Assembly (NCBI GenBank): GCA_013400115.1
Contig: VXBP01008924.1
Coordinates: 558,001 to 622,000, forward strand
Length of the DNA stretch: 64,000 bases
Direction of reading: 5' to 3'
DNA from: Rhinopomastus cyanomelas
Lineage: Eukaryota; Chordata; Aves; Bucerotiformes; Rhinopomastidae
Within the stretch, counting starts at the first letter, position 1. The number at the start of each line of letters is the position of its first letter. The position numbers and the translations under genes were made by a program. Under the pieces are notes generated by a model. It was not told where the DNA came from, did no database searches, and saw only the letters and a list, made by a program, of their open reading frames with translations. Below, in pieces: positions 42,290-52,695 of the stretch.

Positions 42290-42708
42290 GAGCCTGGAGA
42301 ATCAATCTTACGAGGAGTGATAGAGAGAGTTGAGGCTATTTAATTTGAGAAAGAAGAGGCTAAGGGGAGACCTCATTGCTCTCCACAGCTATCTGAAAGG
42401 ACACTGCAGAGATGTGGGTGCTGGTCTCTTCTCACAGGTAATGAGTGAAAGAACCAGAGGGAAGGGCTTCAAGCTTCAACAGGGCAGGATTAGACTGGCC
42501 GTCAGGAAGGAATTCTTCCCAGAGAGAGTGGTCAGGCCCTGGAATGTGCTGCCCAGGATGGGGGTTGAGTACCCATCTCTGGAGGAGTTTAAAAGCCACT
42601 TAGATGCAGTGTTGGGAGTTGTGGTTTAGGGGTGACCTTGTGGAGTAGGTTTGATGGTTGGACTTGATGATCCCAAGGGTGTTTACCAACCTGAGTGATT
42701 CTGATTGA
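42290..42708 (+). mobile_element. CR1 fragment, type B
   Basis: AGAGCCTGGAGAATCAATCT to TACCAACCTGAGTGATTCTG. A 99-codon frame (42330-42629) is intact through its stop. Confidence 0.95.
42330..42629 (+). pseudogene. CR1 ORF2 protein, C-terminal fragment (99 aa)
   Basis: NLRKKRLRGDLIALHSYLKG, RIRLAVRKEFFPERVVRPWN and EFKSHLDAVLGVVV. The stop is shared with other B copies. No catalytic domain. Confidence 0.88.
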
Positions 42709-43511
42709 TCATGTAATCACTAGTGTATAATTTTACTCACTATCAGAATCCCTTTTACTATAATTACAAAACAATTCCTTTCTGATTTTATCTAATGAGT
42801 TTTGGCAAGTTAAATAGAAGTGATACTGTTAAGGAAGACAAAGTTGAGGATTTCCAGCTCTGCTTTGGTAAAAGGAAAGAGCACTCTTTTATTACTATTT
42901 GTACTGCAATATATTTTGCCTTAGTATCTACATGTTTCTGCAGAGCTGTGAAGAAGAGTAATAACAGCCCCATCGCATTGAGCTTACTGTTGTTTGCATG
43001 AGAAGGACTGAAGGAAATACCCACCTTGCTCAGTTATTATTATTGATGTGCCATGTCGCCTTTGTGTTGAAATGTTAGCTCTCTGATATAAAGCAGCCTG
43101 GAGCAGAACTCAGCGCTGATGCTCCTTATTAGATAAGCAATAACATAGAGGACATGGGGTTCTGAAAAGTAATCCCTGCTGTGTGCCCTGAGGGCACCAG
43201 AGAATTATGAAATTCAACATGGCATATGTGACAGGGATGGGTGACTCCTTTTAATTCTGTGTGCTTTAGGATCAAGGCATCACACAGAACCCTTAATGAT
43301 AGAAACTGGAGCATGAAACCCACAGTTCCATGACAGGAATGAATTCTCCTAACTCAGCAAGACACTGGCTAATCTACTGTAGGTCTGTCTGCATTGGGAC
43401 ATAATAAAACCAAGAGACTGATGTGCTGGTGTTAATAACTAAAATTTAAATAGCTTCTGAATTTCAAATGTCCTTTTGGAAGCCACCAGTTGTAATTTCC
43501 CACCCTTCTGA
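42709..43511. other. Single-copy stretch
   Basis: About 800 bp. CCATGTCGCCTTTGTGTTG and AGCAGCCTGGAGCAGAAC near 43055-43110 are unlike the repeats; no gene recognised. Confidence 0.45.
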
Positions 43512-43704
43512 CAATATGAGAAGGAACTTCTTCCCAGTGAGGGTGACAGAGCCCTGGAACAGGCTGCCCAGGGGAGTTGTGGAGTCTCCTGCACTGGAGA
43601 CGTTTAAGAGCCGCCTTGAGGTGTTCCTGTGTGACTTGGTCTGGGTAATCTTGCTGTGGCAGAAGAACTGGACTACTTCATCTTTCAAGGTCCCTTCCAA
43701 TCCC
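43512..43704 (+). mobile_element. CR1 fragment, type A, tail replaced
   Basis: CAATATGAGAAGGAACTTCT to GTCCCTTCCAATCCC. The normal TAATGTTCTGTG tail is absent; the text switches to an antisense CR1 at the shared CCAATCCC. Confidence 0.93.
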
Positions 43705-43745
43705 CCTGCCACAGCAGGATCACCTAGATCCTGTCACTCTTGGTT
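43697..43745 (-). mobile_element. CR1 3' untranslated piece, type A, antisense
   Basis: CCAATCCCCCTGCCACAGCA to GATCCTGTCACTC. Lacks its own tail; joined to the preceding + copy at CCAATCCC (43697-43704). Confidence 0.9.
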
Positions 43746-44612
43746 GAAATAGAGTCGGGGTCTCTACCCCATAACATTAATGATTCCCAAGTGGGAAGGA
43801 AGGCATCTAAACAAGAACCCACACCAATTCCCTATCTGTAAAAGCAGCAAAAAAGTAGAAGAGACAGTTAGAAACACAACTTTTACACCTATTGCGTTGT
43901 CCTACCTTTGATATTCAAGCAGAAGCTGCCTAGATTTAAGCAGCTTGTTTTCATCTTATTTTTGTTATTCACAGTAACCAGAAACTCCATGATTTTCTTA
44001 GTAAGAACTTCTACTTCCAAGCATCCTCTGCACCTGGAGACCTGTCCTCATTTTGTGAAATAATCCGCATCTAAACACTTGTTTTCTCCTCTTTGTCAGA
44101 GAATTTCCCTCTAGTTGGATCTAGGGGTTTAATGTCTCTTTGTACATAGCAATCAAATACAGAACAAAAGCAATGCGTCTTGACAGGCTGAGACAAGAGG
44201 AGGATCCTAAATACTGTAAAAAACAACTTGATTTTGTCCCCTGAAGGACTTACAGTGTCCTCACTGATGGAACAGAACAGCTTTGCTGTAGTATCAGAAG
44301 AGTTTCTAGGGTTGAGATTGTGTGGAAATGCAAGGGATTGCAGGCTTCTGACACCTGCAGTTCCTCTTATTGCAAAGGATATGGGCAGCAGCAGGGATGA
44401 GGTGCTCCATAGTTTCTAAGATTGTTGGGGTTTTTTCCACGGTAACAGAAGCAGAAAGTCTTGCTCTGCAGAATCATAATCATCTTCATTGGAACAGGAT
44501 CACTGGCACGTTGTCAGCTGGTGAGACACCCATTTGGCTGAGCATAGCTGTGTTTGCTGATGGTTCCTTGTCTCTGCATTTGGCATTTTTCAGATAGCAT
44601 CTTTGGATTACA
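43746..44612. other. Single-copy stretch
   Basis: About 870 bp; no gene or repeat recognised. Short frames at 44228-44419 and 44370-44597 overlap in different frames, as expected by chance. Confidence 0.5.
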
Positions 44613-45095
44613 AAATCATAGAATCATAGCATCATCATGGCTGGAAAGAACCTCCAGGATCAAGGCCTGCTTGCATCCCAACAGCTCCCTAACCAGATGA
44701 TCTTTCGAGGTCCCTTGCAATCCCTAATGTGATTCTGTGATTCGGTAATAACTCCTAGACCATGGCCTCAAGTGATCTAGCTATGCACTTTTTAAACATA
44801 CCTCCAGGGATGGGAACTCCACCACCTCCCTGGGCAGCCTGGTCCAGTGCCCAACCACTCTCTCAGGGAAGACCTTCTTAAGATCCAATCTAAACTCCCT
44901 TGATGCAGCTTGAGGCCATTTCCCCTCGTCCTATCATTAGGAATTTGGGAGAAGACCAGCACCAGCCTGGCTACAACCTCCTTTGAGGGAGCTGTAGAGA
45001 GCAAGAAGGTCTCCTCTCAGCCTCCTTTTCTCTAGACTAAAGAACCCCAGTTCCCTCAGCCACTCTTCACAGGGCCTGTTTTCCAGACCTCTCCA
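44613..45095 (-). mobile_element. CR1 fragment, type E, with a nested CR1
   Basis: AATCATAGAATCATAGCATC, GGCTGGAAAGAACCTCCAGG, then from 44749 TAACTCCTAGACCATGGCCT into ORF2 (GTTCCCTCAGCCACTCTTCA). Split at 44694-44748. Confidence 0.93.
44694..44748 (+). mobile_element. Nested CR1 3' tail, type A, in a type E copy
   Basis: CAGATGATCTTTCGAGGTCC through AATCCCTAATGTGATTCTG and two tail units. TAAC (44690-44693) recurs at 44749-44752. Confidence 0.88.
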
Positions 45096-45591
45096 ATGAT
45101 GCATCTCCTTGTTCACCTATTTCCTATTTATTCCTTATATAGGGGGTTTTTGTTTTGTTGTGATTGTTTTTTTCCCCCATTCTTAGTGGGTTTTTTTTCC
45201 TGTTGATAAAGTGACTGATACTGACAGTTAAAGATTATTGTTTTCTGAGATGTGATTTGAAATACTCCAATGAAGAGTACATCTTGCTGACTGTAATCAT
45301 AGCTGTGATCCAGTCATAGGAAAAGTAAAATATGGCTATATCCTTCTAAACAAGGAACTTGTTGGAATTCAGATTTGCCTATGTAACTCAGCAGCAGCAA
45401 ACGCAAACCTTTTGTCAGGAAGAGTTTCTGTAGGTGAAGATACTAGCAGTGCTTGGTTAATGTTTCAAGGAAATCAAATGAACCCAAGGAGCACTCTGAT
45501 TTCATTTCTTCCTATTCTGCTACTTGCTGGTGTGGTTATTTATTAATGTGACCATTTATTATTGAGTGATGCGTCGTAGTTCATAACAATT
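45096..45591. other. Single-copy AT-rich stretch
   Basis: About 500 bp with T-rich runs near 45145-45200; nothing recognised. Confidence 0.5.
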
Positions 45592-46237
45592 TGCAGAACG
45601 TTAGGGTTTGGCGGGGACCTTGAAAGACCATCCAGTCCCATCCCCCTGCCACAGCAGGGTCCCCTAGATCCAGTCACACAGGAACATGGCCAGGTGGGTT
45701 TAAATGTCTCTAGAGGAGACTCCACAGCCCCCCTGGGCAGCCCCTTTCAGGGCTCTGGCACCCTCACTGGGAAGAAGGTCCTTCTCATATTGATGTGGAA
45801 TCTCCTCTCTATTCCATTGCCCCTTGTCCTAACAGTAGAAGACACTGAGCAGAGCCTGTCTCCATCCTCCTGACACCCACCTTTCAGATATTTATCAATA
45901 TTAATGAGGCCACGCTCAAGAGCCCCAGCTCCCTCAGCCTTTCGTCAGCAAGGAGATGCTCCCCTCCCTTCATCTCTTTTGTGCTTCTGCGCTGGACTTT
46001 CTCCAGCAGCTCTGTGTCCTTCTGGAACTGAGTGGCTCAGAACTGGACACAAGATTTCACATGTGGTATCAGCAGAGCAGAGTAGAGAGAGAGGAGAACC
46101 TCCTTGATCTACTAATCACCCGTCTTTTAATCCACTCCAGGATGCTATTGGCCGCCTTGGCCACAAGGGCCCATTGATGACTCCTGGCCACACTGCTGGC
46201 CACCAGCACCCCCAAGTCCCTGTCTCCAAAATTCTGT
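45592..46237 (-). mobile_element. CR1 LINE fragment, type A, long
   Basis: About 650 bp: GCAGAACGTTAGGGTTTGGC through CCTGACACCCACCTTTCAGA to GCACCCCCAAGTCCCTGTCT. Frameshifts divide ORF2. Confidence 0.95.
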
Positions 46238-46930
46238 AAAAGAAAAGCAAGGGCTTTCTTTTGGCTGCAAATGAGGTTCAGATTCCTACATCCCAATATT
46301 ACCCAGTCTAAATTTTCCTGTATGCCCTATGCAGTTGCTGACTCACTAACACTACAAATGGCAGAATTGCCTTCAAAGCGATTTTTGCTGACACACGTCC
46401 TCCTACATTCTGCTGAGTTTTAGGTGCTAATTTCAGAAGAGCGAACCAACCTCGTTTTTCATTTCATAACAGTTAGTTCTTGACTGAAGCTGGCCTGGGT
46501 GGGTTTCCTTTTACATGGATAGCATCTCATTAATTGTTTTGATAAAGCCCGTTCTAGGGGTTTGATCTATCACAATGCATTCACGTGATGGCAAATCTGA
46601 GAGTGAAACACAGATGAGGATAGAACTGATGAAAAGCCAGGTGTAACATGAGGCTGCCCTGCAGGATTTAGCAAACACAAGGACTTCCTGCTGATTCAGA
46701 TCCTGCCAGGAGATGTCAGTTTTTAGTTGAATCAGTAACTGGACAAGGGTGTTATCTTGGTTTCTGAATTCAGTTCAGCAAGGACTTGAAAATTCTCATC
46801 AACATTGTTTTAATTAAAAATACCAAATAATAAAATAAAACATAGTTTATTTATTTCTTCATTTATTGACTTATTTATTTCTTAATTATTAGATTTCTTA
46901 TATAAATAATCTATTACATATAAATAGATA
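46238..46930. other. Single-copy stretch with a likely conserved non-coding block
   Basis: 46400-46640 is repeat-free with retained CpG and motifs such as ATCTCATTAATTGTTTTGAT (46523-46542) and AATGCATTCACGTGATGG (46575-46592, with the E-box CACGTG). From 46800 on it becomes simple ATTT/AAAT-rich DNA. Confidence 0.45.
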
Positions 46931-47008
46931 ACTGGCAGGGGGATTGGACTGGATGATCTTTCAAAGTCCCTTCCAATCCCTGGTGTTCTGTGACTCTGAG
47001 TCTGTAAT
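46931..47008 (+). mobile_element. CR1 3' tail, type A
   Basis: CTGGCAGGGGGATTGGACTG to AATCCCTGGTGTTCTGTGAC. Confidence 0.92.
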
Positions 47009-47032
47009 ATACACTATACTGTAGAAAAGAAA

Positions 47033-47041
47033 GGGGGGGGG
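47033..47041. repeat. G9 run in AT-rich DNA
   Basis: Nine G in a row within an A/T-rich stretch; short homopolymer. Confidence 0.8.
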
Positions 47042-47166
47042 GAAATAATTAATAAAATACCGACTGGTAAGATTAAATATTAATAAATAATTCAATATTA
47101 GTAACTAATAGAATAAATAAAAGTCATCAAGTGAATGGTGGATAATTAATACGATCAAATTAATAA

Positions 47167-47240
47167 AATCATAGAATCGTTAGGGATTGGAAGAGACCTC
47201 GAAAGATCATTTAATCCAGTCTCCCTGCAACAGAAGGATA
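47167..47240 (-). mobile_element. CR1 3' tail, type A
   Basis: AAATCATAGAATCGTTAGGG to CCCTGCAACAGAAGGATA. Confidence 0.9.
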
Positions 47241-47353
47241 ATAATAAGATAAATAAATAATATATTTAATTCAATGGGCGTGTTATTTCAAATCAATTCC
47301 TCTTCTAACTGTATTCCTTCTCACTTCTTCTACAGGACTAAATTAATGTCTGA

Positions 47354-47408
47354 ACCTAGATCATCTTTTGTGATCCCTTCCAATCCCTAATGTTCTGTGA
47401 TTCCATGA
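47354..47408 (+). mobile_element. CR1 3' tail, type A
   Basis: CTGAACCTAGATCATCTTTTG to CCAATCCCTAATGTTCTGTG. Third short A tail within 500 bp. Confidence 0.9.
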
Positions 47409-48032
47409 ATAAACTGCTTTACCGAAACAATTTCAGAGTGTTCAAAAAAAACCCCAACCCATAGCTAAAATTATTAATTTTCTTTAATTTATACTTAACT
47501 TAGTAGAAACCTGCTGTATTCCAAATGATAGGATAGAGAGTGAAAATATTAGAACCCTTTCTTAAAGGAAAACACAAAGAATATCTCACATTGGCCCCCC
47601 AGGCAAGTTTTTATTTCATAAAAATGAATTTTCCACAGCAAGCGTCTTCAGTTTCTGGGTACTGGGACTATAACCATAATTATCATCTCATAATCCGTCT
47701 GTCGTGTATTCACCATGGCAATGTTGGTGTGTTAACTTGAGCTGCTTTTGTAACGCAGACTGTTGAATTTTTTATGCGCTGGTTTAGGAATTAAATAAAA
47801 ACCTTTAATTAGTGTAAGAGTGCAGATCTCTAGAATTGCAGTATTTTAAAAAATCATAAATAGAACTTTAAATAATAAATTTTATTATCTAATAATTTCT
47901 TGTAAGCACTGAAATTTCTGTCTTAATCAGAAGAATTAATAGCACAGGACAGAATTTGTTTGAAAAACTCTCCATAAGGGAAATTGTCTCTTTTCCATTA
48001 GATCTTCTGTTTAGGTAAAATGTCTTTAATCA
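47409..48032. other. Single-copy AT-rich stretch
   Basis: About 620 bp; no gene recognised. Confidence 0.5.
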
Positions 48033-48218
48033 TGAGGGGAGGGGAGCATCTCCCTGCATCTTCATCATCTTTGTGGCTCTGCACTGGACTCTCTCCAGGA
48101 CAGCCTGGCTGTGGCCCTTAGTGCTGTGGTCTGGCTGATGTGGTGATGTTAGGACCTCAGCTGGGCTTGATGAGCTCAGGGGGCTTTTCCAGCCTCGATC
48201 ATTCTGTGATTCTCTATT
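48033..48218 (+). mobile_element. Three-part CR1 mosaic
   Basis: 48033-48056 is sense (GAGGGGAGGGGAGCATCTCC), 48057-48099 is antisense (TCTTCATCATCTTTGTGGCT to CTCTCTCCAG), and 48098-48218 is sense again, type C (GACAGCCTGGCTGTGGCCCT to CCAGCCTCGATCATTCTGTG). Joints lie in short shared words. Confidence 0.85.
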
Positions 48219-48328
48219 GGTTCCGTGTAAATTTCATATTATTATTTTCATTAAGGCAGTTATCATTTTATTTGTGCATCCATAAGTCTCCTTCCCTTCT
48301 TCCCTTTCTCTTCACCTTTGGAGAGGGA

Positions 48329-48428
48329 GAGTGTGCGACTTAATCTAGGTGATCCTGCTCTGCCAGGGAGATTGGACAGGATGATCTTTTGGGGTCCCTT
48401 GAATCCCTAGTGTTCTGAGATTCTGTCA
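48329..48428 (+). mobile_element. CR1 3' fragment, type A
   Basis: AGTGTGCGACTTAATCTAGG to AATCCCTAGTGTTCTGAG; then a TTCTATTATTC run as a degraded tail. Confidence 0.9.
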
Positions 48429-48929
48429 ATGTTCTATTATTCTATTATTAGAATATTCTATATTCTGTTATTCACCATGTGTGTGACCCAGCCTCAACCT
48501 CTGACACTACTGATGCAGAAGTGGAGGAGTCTTTAAAACAATGAGATGCTGTCTAAATATATTAGGAAGCTTTGCACAGGAATTCTCCAGCTGCTGTTTT
48601 TCTTGTTGTTTATGCTGGTGGTACCTCGAGCAGCTTTCAATTTCTCTTTCATAATCAATGTTGATGATGGAAGTTAAGCCAGGGGCTGTCAATTAAAAAG
48701 TTTCTGCACATCAGCTCTGAAAAACCGTGAAGTGAATTTGAAAACGAGGAGACGCAGTGGTGGGGTGACTGACAGAATCCCTGGGTTCTGTGCTGTCTAC
48801 AGACCGTAGGGGAAAAATGAAGTATTTAAATGCAAAACGTGTGTTGGTTATCGTGCCTGAGCCATGCTGATTCCCTCCCTAACACACTAATAACGCCTGT
48901 CTAAAATTCCTTAGGCCATGCTACTCGAT
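48429..48929. other. Single-copy stretch with a likely conserved non-coding block
   Basis: 48640-48920 is repeat-free with retained CpG (GAAAACGAGGAGACGCAGTG, AGACCGTAGGGG, TTATCGTGCC, TAACGCCTGTC) and TAAT-type cores (GGCTGTCAATTAAAAAG). A candidate enhancer. Confidence 0.4.
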
Positions 48930-49196
48930 CAATGAGCTGAGGCAAAATGCGTGAGCTGCAACAAGGCTAAGTGCTGGGTCCAGCACTGGGGCCACAACAA
49001 CCCCCTGCAGTACTACAGGCTGGGGTAAGAGTGACTGGATTGATGTCAGGCAGAAAGAGACCTCGGGGTGCTGATGACAGGGCGCTGAACAGGAGCCAGC
49101 AGTGTGCCCAAGGTGTCCCTATCTGTGCAGGGAGGTTGGAACTAGATGATCTTTAAGGTCCCTTCCAACCCTGGCCAGTGTATGATTCTATGATAG
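48930..49196 (+). mobile_element. CR1 fragment, type D, internally deleted
   Basis: GCTGCAACAAGGCTAAGTGC, AGCCAGCAGTGTGCCCAAG, then straight into GTGTCCCTATCTGTGCAGGG and the D tail CCCTTCCAACCCTGGCCAGT. The deletion joint lies at the short word AGGTGTCC near 49110. Confidence 0.9.
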
Positions 49197-49608
49197 ATAA
49201 TATGAGTGAACAATCAGTAGGGAACTCTTCCAATAATGGTTACCTTTACTTTGAGTGTTTTTGTCATAGTAAATGAGCAATTTTACCCAAACGATGAGTC
49301 AGGAATAAAAGTTATATTTTTAAATTGATTATCTTTGTGGCAATCAACATAATAGGTTTTTACTGGAACTACATCAGAATTAAATTGTCTGATGGTTTGG
49401 TTCGTTCTGAACTAAATCCAAGAACAAATTCATTTTCTGTTGTGTTCCATAACATCTGGCTCTCTGCAGACTACAGTACAGCGTGTAAAATTTCATAGCT
49501 GGGTTTGCACAGTTTCTTCAGACAGTGATTTACAAAACTGATTATTTGTTTTTAATTCATCGACTCTCCTTATCACTTATCTTTAATTTCTCAAGTTGCA
49601 CCATCATT
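49197..49608. other. Single-copy AT-rich stretch
   Basis: About 410 bp; nothing recognised. Confidence 0.5.
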
Positions 49609-49668
49609 ATTGTGTCCAGTTCTGGGCACCCTAATTCCAGAAGGCCGCAGAACTGCTTGAGAGATTCT
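49609..49668 (+). mobile_element. CR1 ORF2 fragment, very short
   Basis: TATTGTGTCCAGTTCTGGGC, then TCCAGAAGGCCGCAGAACTG, about 60 bp without a 3' end. Confidence 0.8.
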
Positions 49669-49819
49669 GTCTGCAACTTCTTTAAAGTCCCTGTGAGATA
49701 AGAGGTTAAAAAGTTACTTGAAAAAGCAAATATGCAACACATAAACCCAAGAACATTAGAGAAGTGTGTGAAACAGGTTGCTTTTTTCACTGCTCACAGA
49801 ATCCTGTGGTCTGTAATAT

Positions 49820-50490
49820 GACTAGAATCACAGAACATTAGAGATTGGAAGGAAGCTCGAAAGATTATCCAGTCCAATCCCCCTGACACAGCAGGATCCC
49901 CTAGATCCAGTAGCACAGAAACGTGGCTGGTTGGGTTTGAAACGTCTCCAGAGGAGACTCCACAGCCCCCCTGGGCAGCCCCTTCCAGGGCTCTGGCACT
50001 TCTTCACTGTAAGAAGCTCCTTCTCACATTGATATGGAACCTCCTCTGTTTCAGCTCACACCCGTTGCCCCTTGTTCTATCGTTGGGTGCCCCTGAGCAG
50101 AGCCTGGCTCCATCCTCCTGACACCCACCCTTCACATATTGATCCAACATTCATGGGGTTACTCCTCATTCTTCTTTTCTCCCAGCTCGGTCAGGCCTTT
50201 CCTCAGCAGGGAGATGCTCCACTCCCTTCATCATCTTCATTGCTCTGTGCTGGACTCGATGACCCTAGAGGTCCTTTCCAGCCATGATGATTCTATGTTT
50301 CTATGATTCTCTCTCCAGCAGTTCTGTGTCTGTACTCTGCACAGAAGAGTACAGGGAGAGTAGAACCTCTCTCCATCTACTACCCACCCCTCTTCTAATC
50401 CACTCAAGGATGCGTTTGGCCTTCTTGTCTACCAGGGCCCATTGCTGGCTCATGGTCGTCCTGAGCAGGAGCCTTTCTGCATCCCAGTCC
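49820..50490 (-). mobile_element. CR1 LINE fragment, type A, with a nested CR1
   Basis: ATCACAGAACATTAGAGATT through GCAGGGAGATGCTCCACTCC; after the insertion it resumes at CTCTCCAGCAGTTCTGTGTC and ends near TTTCTGCATCCCAGTCCTTG. Confidence 0.94.
50256..50310 (+). mobile_element. Nested CR1 3' tail, type E, in a type A copy
   Basis: TCGATGACCCTAGAGGTCCT to TTTCCAGCCATGATGATTC plus two tail units. The host would read GCTGGACTCTCTCCAG without it. Confidence 0.88.
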
Positions 50491-50938
50491 TTGGTAGTCA
50501 TGCAAACATGGTGTTACCACTTGCAGAAATATACACAGTGCCAGACGCCAGATGAGTTATGCACTGAAATAAATCTTGTTGATTTTTGTTGTTCTTTAAA
50601 CACCATTAAAGTGTTTCTTATCACTATTTTTCTACCTTACGCTTTCAATAACCATGGTAACAAATCTCTGCGGAAACATCGTTAAAGGCAATTAGTTATA
50701 AAGGGAATTGGATAATAATTTAATAATGTTACGCACCAAACAAATTATAAATGTGAGATACGGCTGCAATGTATTTATTTATATTATGTGACTGATTTGG
50801 AACAAAACCCATTGTCTGTGGTATTTTTTTAGGGGTTTGGTTTTTTTTAGTTCTTTGTCACCCTTAACCCACTTGATTGCTTGTGCTAGTAGAAAGACAT
50901 TGGGAAGATATTTGCTGTCAGTGACCTTCTATATAATT
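50491..50938. other. Single-copy stretch
   Basis: About 450 bp; no gene or repeat recognised. Confidence 0.5.
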
Positions 50939-51537
50939 GCAGGGTGCCGAGGTGGCACAAAAAGCTAGTAGCATCCTAGCCTGGATCAGCAATAGCATAA
51001 CCAGCAGGGCTAGGGACATCATTCTGCCCCTGTATTGGGCACTGGAGAGGCTCCACCTCGAGTGTTGGGGGCAGTGCTGGGTCCTTCACTTCAAGAAGGC
51101 GATTGAGGGCCTGGAGCAGGTCCTGAGGAGCAGTGATGCTGGGGAAGGGACTGGACGGAAAGGCTGATAGGGAGAGGCTGAGGGAGCTTGGGGGTGTTTA
51201 ACCTGGAGGAGACTCAGGAGGTACCTTCTCCTTGTGTCCAGCTCCCTGCAGGGAGGTTGTAGTGAGATGGGGGTCAGGCTCTTCTCCCAGGCAACCAGAG
51301 CCAGGACAACAGGGCAGGGCCTGAAGCTGCACCAGCGGAGGGTTAGGTTGGATATTAGGAAGCCCTTCCTCATGGAAAGGGTGATGAGAGCCTGCAATGA
51401 ACTGCCCAGGGCAGTGGTGGAGTCCCCATCCCTGCGGGTGTTGAAGGCCAGCCTGGCTGTGGCCCGTAAAGCCCTTAGATTCTGGTCTGGATGATCTCAG
51501 AGGGTTTTTCCTTCTTTAATAATTCTGTGATTCTAAT
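50939..51537 (+). mobile_element. CR1 LINE fragment, type C, long
   Basis: GCAGGGTGCCGAGGTGGCAC to CTTTAATAATTCTGTGATTC. The frame at 51234-51494 includes GLKLHQRRVRLDIRKPFLME and RAVVESPSLRVLKASL. Frameshift near 51170. Confidence 0.95.
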
Positions 51538-51734
51538 GCTGAATTGTGTTGCCCTAGCTGACCACAATGCATATATATTTATCTCATATTTTAATTATGT
51601 ACAGATTTTATTTTACAGCCTCTCACATTAGTGATACGTAAAGAAGAAACTCCAAAATTACTACTACGTTTTTAGTTGAACTGAGGGAAAGGAAATAGCT
51701 AGTCATGGCTTGGATGACACTGAGTTAGGTGGGT
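51538..51734. other. Single-copy stretch
   Basis: About 200 bp; nothing recognised. Confidence 0.5.
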
Positions 51735-52113
51735 GTTTTAATCTGCTTGAGGGTAGGAAGGCTCTCTGGAGGGATCTGGACAGGCTGGGTCAATGGGCTG
51801 AGACCAACTGTATTATGTTCAACAAGACCAAGTGCCAGGTCTTGCTCTTGGCTCACAACACCCCTATATGAGACTTGAGGCTGGGAGAAGAGTGGCTGGA
51901 GAGCTGCCTAGTGGAGTGGAAGAGGACTTGGGAGCATTGGTTGACAGACAGCTGAATATGAGCCAGCAGTGTGCTCAGGTGGCCAAGAAGGCCAACGGCA
52001 TCCTGGCTTTTATCAGCAATAGTGTGGCCAGCAGGAGTAGGGAAGTGATTGTCCCCTTGTACTTTGCAGTGGTGAGGCCACACCTCCAGTACTGGTGTCA
52101 GTTTTGGGCACCA
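51735..52113 (+). mobile_element. CR1 ORF2 fragment, region just after the RT core
   Basis: GTTTTAATCTGCTTGAGGGT, AGGGATCTGGACAGGCTGGG, then a 115-codon frame (51832-52179) with DLGALVDRQLNMSQQCAQVA and VVRPHLQYWCQFWAP. Ends where a second CR1 begins. Confidence 0.92.
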
Positions 52114-52641
52114 GCAGGATGGCCAGGACCCAGCAATGTGCCCTTGTGGTCAAGAAGGCCAGTGGCATCCTGGGGCTAGAAAGGGGGATGATTATTAGAT
52201 GGAGAGAGGTTCTCCTCCCACTTGGCTCTGCCCTACTGAGACCACAGCTGGAATGTTGTGTCTAGTTCTGAGCCCCTCTGTTTCAGAAAGACACAGAACT
52301 GCTGGAGAGAGTCCAGTGCAGAGGCACAAAAGTGATGGAGTGCAGCATCTCCCTGCTGAGGAAAGGCTGAGGGAGCTGGGTCTCTTGAGCTTTGAAAAAA
52401 GAAGGATGAGGAGCTGGAACATAGGAGGTTCCACATCAATATGAGAAGGAACTTCTTGGTGAGGGTGACACAGCCCTGGCAGAGGCTGCCCAGAGTGGTT
52501 GTGGAGTCTCCTTCTCTGGAGAGATTTGAAACCTGCCTGGCCATGTTCCTGTGTGACTGGATCTAGGGGATCCTGCTGTGGTGGGGGATTGGACTGAATG
52601 ATCTTTTGAAGTCCTTTCCAATCCCTAATGTTCTGTGGTTC
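52114..52641 (+). mobile_element. CR1 LINE fragment, type A
   Basis: GCAGGATGGCCAGGACCCAG through GAGCTGGGTCTCTTGAGCTT to CCCTAATGTTCTGTGGTTC. A deletion near 52408 joins AAGGATGAGG to AGCTGGAACATAGGAGG. Confidence 0.94.
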
Positions 52642-52695
52642 ACAGAATCACAGAGGCTGGAGAAGACCTCTAATATCATCATGTCCAGCCTATGA
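52639..52695 (-). mobile_element. CR1 3' tip, type C, tail to tail
   Basis: TTCACAGAATCACAGAGGCT to TCATGTCCAGCCTATG, starting where the + copy ends. Confidence 0.87.
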
